In this document: positions 57,186 to 64,000 of the stretch, one piece after another
Layout: the number at the start of each line of letters is the position of its first letter
Numbering within the stretch: the first letter of the stretch is position 1
Origin: DATEHQ01 sp035279525
Lineage (GTDB): Bacteria > Chloroflexota > Dormibacteria > Dormibacterales > Dormibacteraceae
Reading direction: 5' to 3'
Assembly: GCA_035279525.1 (NCBI GenBank)
Contig: DATEHQ010000159.1
Coordinates: forward strand, 1 to 64,000
Length of the DNA: 64,000 nucleotides
Translations under genes and position numbers: made by a program
The notes under the pieces: model-generated
The model's input: only the letters and a program-made list of their open reading frames with translations
Database searches by the model: none
What the model was told of the DNA's origin: nothing

Positions 57186-58090
57186 CCCTCGCTCACGACG
57201 TTCACAAGGGGCTCACCCTCGAGGTAGCGCCGGAGCTGCGAAACCACCAGCCGCCACGCCCGCTCATAGGCGCGTTCGACCGACCCGGCGATGTGCGGCG
57301 TGATCAGGACGCCGTCCATCGTCCACAGTGGATGCCCGTCGGGAAGAGGCTCGGGTTCGGTGACGTCGAGCGCCGCGCGCAGGCCGCGCCGGCGGAGCGC
57401 GTCCATCAAGGCGGCCGTGTCGACGATGCGCCCACGGGCGGCGTTGACCAGGAGGGCACCGGCGCGAAGGCGAGAGAGGAATGTCGCGTCGACGAGCTTC
57501 TCGGTCTGCGGGGTGAGCGGCAGCAGGACGACCACGATGTCGGCGATGGGGAGGAGACCCGGAAGCCGATCCATCGAGCTGACGCCCTCGCGTGGCCGGC
57601 GGGCCACCCTTTCGATCCTGGCGCCGAATGGCACCAGGCGCGCCTCGACCGCCCGGCCGATGGATCCGAAGCCGAGGATGAGCACGGTCCTGTCCTCGAG
57701 GTCGGTCCAGCCGGCTTCGTCAGGGCGGACCCAGCGAGCCTCGCGCTGGTGGTGCAGATGAGCCGGCAGACCCCGCAGCACGGCCAGGATCGCCATGACG
57801 ACCCAGTCGGCGACCGCGATGTCGTGCACCCCGGCGGCGTCGCAGAGCACGACACCCGCCGGCATGCGGCCGGCGTACCTTTCGACGCCGGCGGACATGG
57901 TCTGCACGACGCGCACGTCGTCGAGCCGGGCGATCACATCGATGAGGTCGCCCCGATAGAAGTCGGCCACGACGAACTGTCCGGGACCGAGGTCGCGCGG
58001 GGATGCATCAGACCGCGGCAGCTCATGCACCTCGACGCCCGGCGGGAGCATGGCCCGCTGCTCAGGCCTGGTGTCCGGAGGGATCCACAC
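57179..58090 (-). CDS. D-isomer-specific 2-hydroxyacid dehydrogenase
   Basis: From GTG at 58090 this is 303 aa; the longer frame shadows the neighbouring YdeI-type gene. The NAD-binding domain has LILGFGSIGRAVEARLVPFG (GxGxxG). The catalytic Arg is in VNAARGRIVDTAALMDALRR, the Glu in DVTEPEPLPDGHPLW and the His in VLITPHIAGSV. It reduces 2-keto acids to D-2-hydroxy acids (glyoxylate/hydroxypyruvate- or phosphoglycerate-dehydrogenase type). Substrate not determinable. It faces the Fur gene convergently. Confidence 0.87.
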   Translation of the reverse strand: MWIPPDTRPEQRAMLPPGVEVHELPRSDASPRDLGPGQFVVADFYRGDLIDVIARLDDVRVVQTMSAGVERYAGRMPAGVVLCDAAGVHDIAVADWVVMAILAVLRGLPAHLHHQREARWVRPDEAGWTDLEDRTVLILGFGSIGRAVEARLVPFGARIERVARRPREGVSSMDRLPGLLPIADIVVVLLPLTPQTEKLVDATFLSRLRAGALLVNAARGRIVDTAALMDALRRRGLRAALDVTEPEPLPDGHPLWTMDGVLITPHIAGSVERAYERAWRLVVSQLRRYLEGEPLVNVVSEGY

Positions 58091-58207
58091 GTGCGTCGTC
58101 TCGCCCGGCGCCCGTGCGCCCGGAGCGGTCAATGGCGAGCGATATCGGGCGCCACGGCCTGATCCTACTTCTCGTCCGAGCAGGGCGAGGACGCATACTC
58201 TCGCGGG

Positions 58208-58813
58208 TTGGGCGCCAAGGATTCCCTCGACCTCGACGAGCTCGTCGTCCGTGACGCCGTGGCGTGGCGCAGGTGGCTCGTCGGAAACCACGCGAAAACG
58301 AACGGGGTGTGGCTGGTCCTGGCGAAAAAGGGCAACCTCAGGCCGACGCGCCTGACGTACCAGGACGCGCTCGTCGAGGCGCTGGCGCACGGCTGGATCG
58401 ACGGCCAGGCCAGGCCGCGCGATGAGGCGACGTACCGCCAGCGCTTCACGCCGCGCCGCAAGCAAAGCCGCTGGTCGAAACGAAACACCGAGATCGCGGA
58501 GCGCCTGATAAGCGAAGGCCGCATGCACGCCGCCGGGCTGGCCGAGATCGAGCGCGCGAAATCGGACGGACGTTGGGACGCCGCCTACAGCGGACCGAAA
58601 TCCATCCAGGTGCCCGACGACCTCAGGGCCGCGCTCGAAGCCGATCCGGTGGCCAATGCCGCGTTCGGCAACCTGTCTGCGCTGAACCGCTACGCGATCC
58701 TCTATAGAACCCAGGACGCCAAACGACCGGAGACGCGGGCTCGGCGGATCAGCAACTTCGTCGCCATGCTCGCCGCGGGCGAAACCCCGTACCCGCAGCG
58801 GAAGAAGCTGTAG
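58208..58813 (+). CDS. YdeI/OmpD-associated family protein
   Basis: A 201-aa protein from TTG at 58208. It has the features of the YdeI family: WRRWLVGNHAKTNGVWLVLAKKG, LTYQDALVEALAHGWIDGQARP, RFTPRRKQSRWSKRNTEIAERLISEGRM, and a C-terminal DDLRAALEADPVANAAFGNLSALNRY. Family members are associated with stress and bacteriocin or peptide tolerance, but the biochemistry is not known. It is divergent from the dehydrogenase gene. No signal peptide. Confidence 0.85.
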   Translation: MGAKDSLDLDELVVRDAVAWRRWLVGNHAKTNGVWLVLAKKGNLRPTRLTYQDALVEALAHGWIDGQARPRDEATYRQRFTPRRKQSRWSKRNTEIAERLISEGRMHAAGLAEIERAKSDGRWDAAYSGPKSIQVPDDLRAALEADPVANAAFGNLSALNRYAILYRTQDAKRPETRARRISNFVAMLAAGETPYPQRKKL

Positions 58814-58844
58814 CCACGAGTTCGCCGACTATGATCGGCGCGCT

Positions 58845-60035
58845 TTGGCGTTTTCGGTCGAAGACCTCGCGCGAACGGCGCTCGTGCGCATCCTTCCACG
58901 CAGCCGGTACAGGACGGCGGCGCAGAACGACGCGCGGTTCCAGGCGTTCGCGGCCAACACTTCACGCATCGCCTACCGCCAGCAAGGCGGCACGCCCGCG
59001 TTCCTGCTCTTCTCCGGACCGGGCCTGGATCCACGCGCGGCAGCCGTGGCGGCCGCCGCCTACGCCCAGGCGAACTGGAGGCCGAACGCCGTGCAGAGGT
59101 CGGTGCGGCCGGGCGTGGTGGTCGTGCAGGTGGCGCCGGCGCCTGACCTGACCACCGCCGGACCCGTTCCCGGCACGGCGGTACCGGCCGCGGTGTGGAC
59201 CGTCGACGCGGAGTCCGGACGCGTCGAGGTCGTGGGAAGTCCGCCTGGATCGCCGCCGGGCGGGGAGATCAAGCGCGCCGCGTCAGCGCTCGCCCAGGGC
59301 GAAGCTGCTCCGACGCTTGGAGAGCTCGACCTCGCCGAGAGGGCGGTGATGCAGGTCCGCACCGTCGCGATGCCCAGGCTCCTGACGGGCATCGTGGGCG
59401 TCGTCCTCTTTCTTTTCGTCCTGCGTTTCGCATTTGGCGGGATCCTCAGCCTGCTGGCCCTCCCAACGCTGCTCACCGGAAACCTGGGCAACGGCAAGGC
59501 CGCTCTGCTTTCGATCGCCGCGATCGTCATCAACGTGCTGATGCTGGCGGCGATCGCGCTTGGGGTCGCGATCTACTTCAACTTTCGCAACGTCGCGTAT
59601 CGACTGCCCGGCTTCTCGAGCCCGGTGAGCCGGACCCGCAATCTCACGTGGGGAGGCTACGTCGCCTTGCTCATCGTGCTCGCCGTCGCGCTGAACGGCC
59701 TGATCCCGGCCGCTGAGCGGGGCACGCTCGCCGGCCAGGGGGGCGGTCCTTCCACGCACGTTACGGCCACCACGAGCGACGACGGAAGCGAGACATCCGT
59801 CAGTCAGGGCGGCGACCTGACCGTCGACCTGACGGCCTGGCCCCTTTCAGAGTGGACCGGCGTGCGCTTCACGACCAGCAATCCGAGCGTGCTCTCCCTT
59901 GACTCAGCGCCTCCGTCGAGCGGCCCGCCGGTCGCGCGCTACACGGCGCGCCAGGTTGGAGCCGCGCGCGTCGACGCCTCCTCGGCAGACGGCCGGTACT
60001 CCTTCCAGCTGAGGGTCACCGTCTTCAGCGGGTAG
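58845..60035 (+). CDS. Membrane protein with C-terminal Ig-like domain
   Basis: A 396-aa protein from TTG at 58845. A soluble N-terminal region (about 1-170) contains FLLFSGPGLDPRAAAVAAAAYAQANWRP and a VWTVDAESGRVEVVG strand pair. Three hydrophobic segments lie at about 183-211, 222-246 and 266-286. A C-terminal beta-sandwich (about 300-396; SQGGDLTVDLTAWPLSEWTGVRFTTSNPSVLSLDS, FQLRVTVFSG) resembles Big-type Ig domains. Function unknown. It precedes the DUF347-type membrane gene by 2 bp. Confidence 0.6.
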   Translation: MAFSVEDLARTALVRILPRSRYRTAAQNDARFQAFAANTSRIAYRQQGGTPAFLLFSGPGLDPRAAAVAAAAYAQANWRPNAVQRSVRPGVVVVQVAPAPDLTTAGPVPGTAVPAAVWTVDAESGRVEVVGSPPGSPPGGEIKRAASALAQGEAAPTLGELDLAERAVMQVRTVAMPRLLTGIVGVVLFLFVLRFAFGGILSLLALPTLLTGNLGNGKAALLSIAAIVINVLMLAAIALGVAIYFNFRNVAYRLPGFSSPVSRTRNLTWGGYVALLIVLAVALNGLIPAAERGTLAGQGGGPSTHVTATTSDDGSETSVSQGGDLTVDLTAWPLSEWTGVRFTTSNPSVLSLDSAPPSSGPPVARYTARQVGAARVDASSADGRYSFQLRVTVFSG

Positions 60036-60037
60036 GT

Positions 60038-60859
60038 GTGGCTCTTCATACTTGGCTGCCGAGCTTGTTTCTGAACCGGCGCCTGGCCAAGAAAGTTCCG
60101 GAGCTGACGGTTTACTTCTGGGTCATCAAGGTCCTGACCACTGGCATGGGCGAGGCCACATCCGACTTCTTCGTCCACCGGTACGACCCATACCTGGTCG
60201 TCGTCGCGGGAGCTGCGGTCCTGGCCCTGGCCGTCCTCTGGCAGCTCTGGCTGCAGCGGTACAACCCGTGGGTCTACTGGTTCGCGGTGTCGATGGTTGC
60301 GGTCTTCGGGACCATGGCGGCCGGCATCGTCCACGTGTACATGGGCGTTCCGTACGCGCTGTCCGCGAGCGGTTACGCGCTCGCCGTCGTGGTGATCTTC
60401 GCCCTGTGGTGGGTCAGCGAGAGGACGCTCTCGGTGCACAGCATCTACACGCGGCGCCGCGAAGCTTTCTACTGGGCGGCCGTGCTTGGCACTTTCGCGA
60501 TGGGCACGGCGGTGGGAGACATGACAGCCGTGACCTTCCACCTCGGCTTCCTCGGTTCCGGAGTCCTCTTCGCGTTCGTGATCGCGATCCCGGCTGCCGC
60601 TTACCGCCTGGTCCGCCTCAACGAGATCGTCGCGTTCTGGTTCGCCTACATAATCACGAGGCCGCTCGGCGCATCGTTTGCCGACTGGCTCGCCGTGCCG
60701 GCCGCCCAGGGTGGCCTGAATCTCGGCAAGGGGCCCGTGAGCATCGCGCTATGGGCGCTGATCATCGGTTTCGTGGCGTACCTGGCCTTCAGCAAAAACG
60801 ACGTGGCCACACCCAATGATCCTTATGCCAATGATCCCTTAGAGAAATCATCCCCTTAA
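60038..60859 (+). CDS. COG4705/DUF347-type membrane protein
   Basis: A 273-aa protein from GTG at 60038. It has the repeated signature of this family: KKVPELTVYFWVIKVLTTGMGEATSDFFVH at the start and REAFYWAAVLGTFAMGTAVGDMTA in the middle. Seven or eight membrane helices are expected. The family is annotated as predicted membrane-anchored; function is not known. It is probably in an operon with the preceding Ig-domain membrane protein. Confidence 0.88.
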   Translation: MALHTWLPSLFLNRRLAKKVPELTVYFWVIKVLTTGMGEATSDFFVHRYDPYLVVVAGAAVLALAVLWQLWLQRYNPWVYWFAVSMVAVFGTMAAGIVHVYMGVPYALSASGYALAVVVIFALWWVSERTLSVHSIYTRRREAFYWAAVLGTFAMGTAVGDMTAVTFHLGFLGSGVLFAFVIAIPAAAYRLVRLNEIVAFWFAYIITRPLGASFADWLAVPAAQGGLNLGKGPVSIALWALIIGFVAYLAFSKNDVATPNDPYANDPLEKSSP

Positions 60860-60946
60860 GGGAATAACTCGCCTCCCCTGTGGCTTCTCTGGGGCATGGA
60901 TCCATCCCGGCCGGCAAAACGAACACCGCGTGCTGGAGGCGAAGCA

Positions 60947-62860
60947 ATGAATCAGGCCGTCAACTCGATCCACCTCGGTCCGCGCGCCCGTCGCGTCGTC
61001 CGGCTGGCCGCCCGCGTCATCAACCCGTTCGTCCTTCTGATCGCCGGGCGTCGCTGGATGCCGATCCTGGGCATCCTCCGTCACCGGGGCCGCGTGTCCG
61101 GGCGCGTCTACGCGACTCCCCTGGGCATGCGCCGGCTGGGCGACGCCTTCTTCCTTCCTCGCACGTTCGGCGAGAGCGCCGCGTGGTACCGCAACGTGGA
61201 GGCCGCCGGCACCTGCGTCGTCACGTACCTCGGCCGCCAATACACGCTGGTCGATCCGGAGATCGTCGATTACGCGACCGCCGCTCCCGCCTTTCCCCGC
61301 TACGAGCTGCTGCAGTTCCGCCTGGTCGGGATCAGGGAGTACCTGCGACTCCGCCAGGCCAACGACATGGAGATGAATCAGATGTCACACGTTTCGATCG
61401 GCAACAGGCCCGACGAGCGAAGCTCCGCCGGGCCGCGCCACCTCGGGATCGCTCTCGCGGTCATCGCTTTTGCTCAGCTGATGGTCGTGCTGGACACGAC
61501 CATCGTCAACGTCGCGCTGCCTTCGATCCAGCGCGCCTTGAAATTCAGCGCGACCGACCTCGAGTGGGTCATCAACGCCTACTCGCTGGCCTTCGGCGGC
61601 CTGCTCCTCCTGGGCGGCCGGGCGGGCGATCTCTTCGGTCGCCGCCGGATGTTCATCGGCGGCGTGCTTCTTTTCGCCGCCGGGTCGTTCGCGGGTGGTC
61701 TCGCCACCACGTCCGCGTGGTTGGTCGCCGCTCGCGTCGCCCAGGGCGCCGGGGGCGCGATCGTCGCGCCGACCGCGCTCTCCCTGATCGCCGACACGTT
61801 CGCGGAAGGCAGCGCGCGGAACCGTGCTCTCGGCATCTACGCGGGCGCCGCCGGTGGCGGCGGGGCGGTCGGCCTCGTCCTCGGCGGGCTCATCGTCAAC
61901 TACCTTTCCTGGCGCTGGGTGCTGTTCGTGAACGTTCCCATCGCGATCGTCCTTGCTGCGGTGGCGCCGCGAGTCCTGGCGGCGTCGGACCGGCGCAGCG
62001 GCCGGCTCGACGTCCTCGGCGCGGCCACGGTGACCGCCGGCATGACACTCGTGGTGTACGGCCTCTCGCGCGTCGCGACGTACGGCTGGAGCGACGGGCT
62101 GACCTTCGCGGCGATCGGCTTCGGAGCCGGCTTCCTCGTCCTCTTCGCGCTCGTCGAGCTGCGCAGCAAGCAGCCGCTGATGCCCCTGCGGATCTTCGGG
62201 AACCGCAACCGGACAGGCGCCTACACGCTCCGGATGGTGGCGGGAGCGATGACCATCTCGGTGCTGTTCTTTCTGACCCAGATCCTGCAGAACGTGCTCG
62301 GTTACACGCCGCTCCAGGCTGGGCTCGCGTTTCTTCCACTCGGGGTGGGCGTGGTCGTCACGGCGCAGGTCACCTCACGCGTCGTCGGGCGGACAGGTCC
62401 GAGGATCCCGATCTCGCTCGGCGCGCTCCTCCTGGCGGCGGGCCTCATCTGGCTCGCCCAGGTCTCGAGCCACCCGAGCTACCTGAGGGACATCCTCGGG
62501 CCGCTGATCGTGCTGTCGGTTGGCTTCGGCCTCGTGTTCTTCCCGACCACCGTGGTCGCGGTGGCCGGCGCCGCGCGGCACGAGTCGGGCCTTGCCTCCG
62601 CTCTGCTCAACGTCAGCCAGCAGCTCGGCGGGTCGCTCGGCCTCGCCGTCCTGGGCACCGTGGCGGCGAACGTCACCAGGGACCGCCTTGCGGGCGCGCG
62701 GCCGACACACGCCGCGATCAGCCAGGCCGCCATCGCAGGTTTCACGTCGGCGTTTGAGATCGGTGCCGCGATTGCGCTCGCCGGGTTCGTCGTCGCCCTG
62801 CTCGTCATCCGGATCAGGGCCCAAAAGCCCGTCCGCCAGGCGCTCCCGGAAGCGGCCTGA
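60947..62860 (+). CDS. Deazaflavin (F420)-type nitroreductase domain fused to a DHA2 MFS transporter
   Basis: From ATG at 60947 (GGAGG 7 nt upstream) this is 637 aa in one frame. Residues about 1-140 match the DUF385/Ddn family of F420-dependent or deazaflavin-linked oxidoreductases (RRWMPILGILRHRGRVSGRVYATPLGMRR, YRNVEAAGTCVVTYLGRQYTLVDPEIV). Residues about 165-637 are a 14-helix DHA2 transporter: MVVLDTTIVNVALPSIQ (motif D1), GGRAGDLFGRRRMFIGG (motif A), VGLVLGGLIVNYLSWRWVLFVNVP (motif C). MEMNQMSH at about residue 143 is a plausible separate MFS start, so this could be two genes joined by loss of a stop or a sequencing error. Confidence 0.82.
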   Translation: MNQAVNSIHLGPRARRVVRLAARVINPFVLLIAGRRWMPILGILRHRGRVSGRVYATPLGMRRLGDAFFLPRTFGESAAWYRNVEAAGTCVVTYLGRQYTLVDPEIVDYATAAPAFPRYELLQFRLVGIREYLRLRQANDMEMNQMSHVSIGNRPDERSSAGPRHLGIALAVIAFAQLMVVLDTTIVNVALPSIQRALKFSATDLEWVINAYSLAFGGLLLLGGRAGDLFGRRRMFIGGVLLFAAGSFAGGLATTSAWLVAARVAQGAGGAIVAPTALSLIADTFAEGSARNRALGIYAGAAGGGGAVGLVLGGLIVNYLSWRWVLFVNVPIAIVLAAVAPRVLAASDRRSGRLDVLGAATVTAGMTLVVYGLSRVATYGWSDGLTFAAIGFGAGFLVLFALVELRSKQPLMPLRIFGNRNRTGAYTLRMVAGAMTISVLFFLTQILQNVLGYTPLQAGLAFLPLGVGVVVTAQVTSRVVGRTGPRIPISLGALLLAAGLIWLAQVSSHPSYLRDILGPLIVLSVGFGLVFFPTTVVAVAGAARHESGLASALLNVSQQLGGSLGLAVLGTVAANVTRDRLAGARPTHAAISQAAIAGFTSAFEIGAAIALAGFVVALLVIRIRAQKPVRQALPEAA

Positions 62861-62878
62861 CCACCCTTTCGTCACGAG

Positions 62879-62908
62879 GCGCGCGCCCATCCCGCGATGG
62901 GTGCGCGC
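62879..62908. terminator. Bidirectional hairpin between the MFS fusion and the small membrane gene
   Basis: GCGCGCGCCCAT pairs with ATGGGTGCGCGC (one G-T wobble) around a 6-nt loop, between two convergent genes ending at 62860 and 62923. Confidence 0.65.
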
Positions 62909-62922
62909 TTACCGCGTCTTCG

Positions 62923-63255
62923 CTACCACCAACCGCCGCGGCCGCGCCGGACGAGCAGCACGACCCCGAGCAGGATGAGAAGGCTCGGCCACAGGATGTC
63001 GCCGCGAAGCCACCACAGCCACCCCAGGTTCGAGAGCAGGGAGTAGACGCCGATCAGGACGAGGGCGACTCCCCAGAACATGCCCCAACCGCCCCAGCGG
63101 CCCCAGCCCCACGAGCCCCACGATCCCTGCACGTAGTCCCGGTTCGCGTGCCGCCACGCCCTCCATTCCTCGCGCGACGCGCCTGGAGGAGGAGGTGGGG
63201 GAGCGGCCTGCGGAGGAGCCGGCGACGGTGATGGATTCGAAGGATCGGTGGCCAC
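62923..63255 (-). CDS. Small membrane protein with LiaF/DUF5668-like helices
   Basis: A 110-aa protein. A Pro/Ser-rich N-terminus, then a Trp/Gly-rich stretch ([19 protein letters not shown]), and two hydrophobic helices ([22 protein letters not shown] and [16 protein letters not shown]). The pair of helices with the [12 protein letters not shown] motif resembles the DUF5668/LiaI-LiaF-like transmembrane region. It ends RRGRGGWW. Role unknown; such domains are often in membrane-stress proteins. Confidence 0.7.
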   Translation of the reverse strand: MATDPSNPSPSPAPPQAAPPPPPPGASREEWRAWRHANRDYVQGSWGSWGWGRWGGWGMFWGVALVLIGVYSLLSNLGWLWWLRGDILWPSLLILLGVVLLVRRGRGGWW

Positions 63256-63348
63256 GGGCTGATGGTACGCGCTCGCCGACCGATGAGTTTTACTGTTGAG
63301 CGGCGTCTAAAGATCAACCAGCCGGCCGGTTTGAGCAGGGGTAACGCC

Positions 63349-64000
63349 ATGAGCAGTGTTCGAGTTCTCGTCGGAACGCGCAAGGGCGCATTCATCCTCA
63401 GCGCCGACGCCAGCCGCAAGAGCTGGAAGGTCGACGGGCCGCATTTCGCGGGTTGGGAGATCTACCACCTGAAGGCCTCGCCGGCGGACCCCAACCGGGT
63501 CTACGCCTCCCAGTCCAGCAGCTGGTTCGGCCAGGTCATGCACCGCTCGAACGACGGCGGCAAGACGTGGGAGACGGTCGGAAACCAGTTCAACTACGAA
63601 GGCGAGGTCGGCCCACACAAGTGGTACGACAACTCGCCGCATCCCTACGAGTTCAAGCGGGTCTGGCATGTCGAGCCCTCCCTCCATGACCCCGACACCG
63701 TGTACGCCGGCGTCGAGGATGCCGCCCTTTTCAAGTCCACCGACGCCGGCACGAGCTGGGCCGAGCTTCCGGGCCTCAGGACCCACCCGACCGCCCCCGA
63801 ATGGGCCCCTGGGGCGGGCGGCCTCTGCCTGCACACGATCATCCAGGACACGGCTGACAAAGACCGCATGTACATCGCGATCTCGTCCGCGGGCGCGTTC
63901 CGCACCGACGACGGCGGCAAGAGCTGGATTCCGATCAACAAGGGTCTGAGGTCCAACTACATCCCCGACGCCGACGCCGAGATCGGCCACTGCGTTCACC
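63349..64000 (+). CDS. BNR/sialidase-like beta-propeller protein (right end off the window)
   Basis: The ATG at 63349 opens a frame with no stop before 64000; 217 codons are visible. It begins [19 protein letters not shown] and has repeated Asp-box motifs: [18 protein letters not shown] and TDDGGKSWI, with [22 protein letters not shown] between. This is the VPS10/BNR-repeat glycosidase-like fold with a bladed propeller, as in exo-alpha-sialidase and photosystem-stability-type proteins. Function unknown. No signal peptide is seen. Confidence 0.82.
   Translation, partial: MSSVRVLVGTRKGAFILSADASRKSWKVDGPHFAGWEIYHLKASPADPNRVYASQSSSWFGQVMHRSNDGGKTWETVGNQFNYEGEVGPHKWYDNSPHPYEFKRVWHVEPSLHDPDTVYAGVEDAALFKSTDAGTSWAELPGLRTHPTAPEWAPGAGGLCLHTIIQDTADKDRMYIAISSAGAFRTDDGGKSWIPINKGLRSNYIPDADAEIGHCVH

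Noticed and set aside
1..64000. tRNA, rRNA, integrase or transposase genes marking a genomic island
   Set aside because: None seen on either strand. Without them, horizontal transfer of the eCIS or NLR loci remains untested.

Overview
The window is GC-rich throughout. It uses many GTG and TTG starts, has tightly overlapping operons, and shows several promoters whose -10 box sits about 7 nt before the start codon (probable leaderless transcripts). Gene content includes an F420/deazaflavin-type nitroreductase domain, a DcmR-like MEDS sensor, a protealysin-type M4 protease with its emfourin inhibitor, and an extracellular contractile injection system (eCIS). Together these suggest a free-living, probably soil-dwelling bacterium of the Terrabacteria side (Actinomycetota, Chloroflexota or Candidatus Dormibacterota-like). 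I cannot fix the phylum from sequence alone. No rRNA, tRNA, CRISPR array, insertion sequence or integrase was seen.

Layout. 1-5.3 kb: secreted polysaccharide-active proteins (a parallel beta-helix protein and two tandem PL14-like lyases), a degenerate HNH-like secreted protein and a sugar-nucleotide epimerase. 5.5-9.1 kb: a MarR regulator with a membrane protein, a Lipoprotein_15-type lipoprotein, a CorA transporter and a DUF899 protein. 9.2-15.0 kb: a metallophosphoesterase and a phospholipase D-type protein with a histone-H1-like tail, a permuted-papain-like amidase, two small membrane proteins and an HNH-type protein. 15.2-29.0 kb: one long + strand operon encoding M4 protease, emfourin, eCIS cap (Pvc16-like), sheath, tube, an unknown disordered protein, LysM baseplate hub, VgrG-like spike, PAAR-like tip, gp25-like wedge, a baseplate-J/beta-propeller fusion, a gpI-like protein, three paralogous Ig-like membrane proteins and a small anchored protein. 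No eCIS AAA+ ATPase or tape-measure gene is visible.

34.3-29.0 kb: a minus-strand operon converging on the eCIS operon, with the two 3' ends overlapping by 12 bp. It encodes a 31-aa signal-peptide-bearing peptide with a 7-residue mature tail, an XRE-TPR regulator, a Bell-like 132-aa protein ending in an amyloid-like motif, a transmembrane NLR-like STAND NTPase starting with the same motif, and a six-helix membrane protein. A 24-bp perfect palindrome stands upstream. My reading is that this is a peptide-regulated, amyloid-signalling immunity or cell-death module, possibly paired functionally with the neighbouring eCIS. This is the most interesting part of the window.

34.4-64 kb: mostly ordinary accessory metabolism, transport and regulation. 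It holds a small membrane cassette, a MarR operon with a clear operator, a fatty acid desaturase, several MFS exporters, a LysE exporter, adenine deaminase, a TetR/MFS pair, a P450, a LuxR response regulator and an orphan winged-helix regulator. It continues with a CheB/CheR-PAS signalling set, a Crp and a MerR-MEDS regulator sharing one bidirectional promoter, a zinc ABC importer divergent from its Fur/Zur regulator, a 2-hydroxyacid dehydrogenase, an F420-nitroreductase/MFS fusion and, at the right edge, the start of a BNR-repeat protein.
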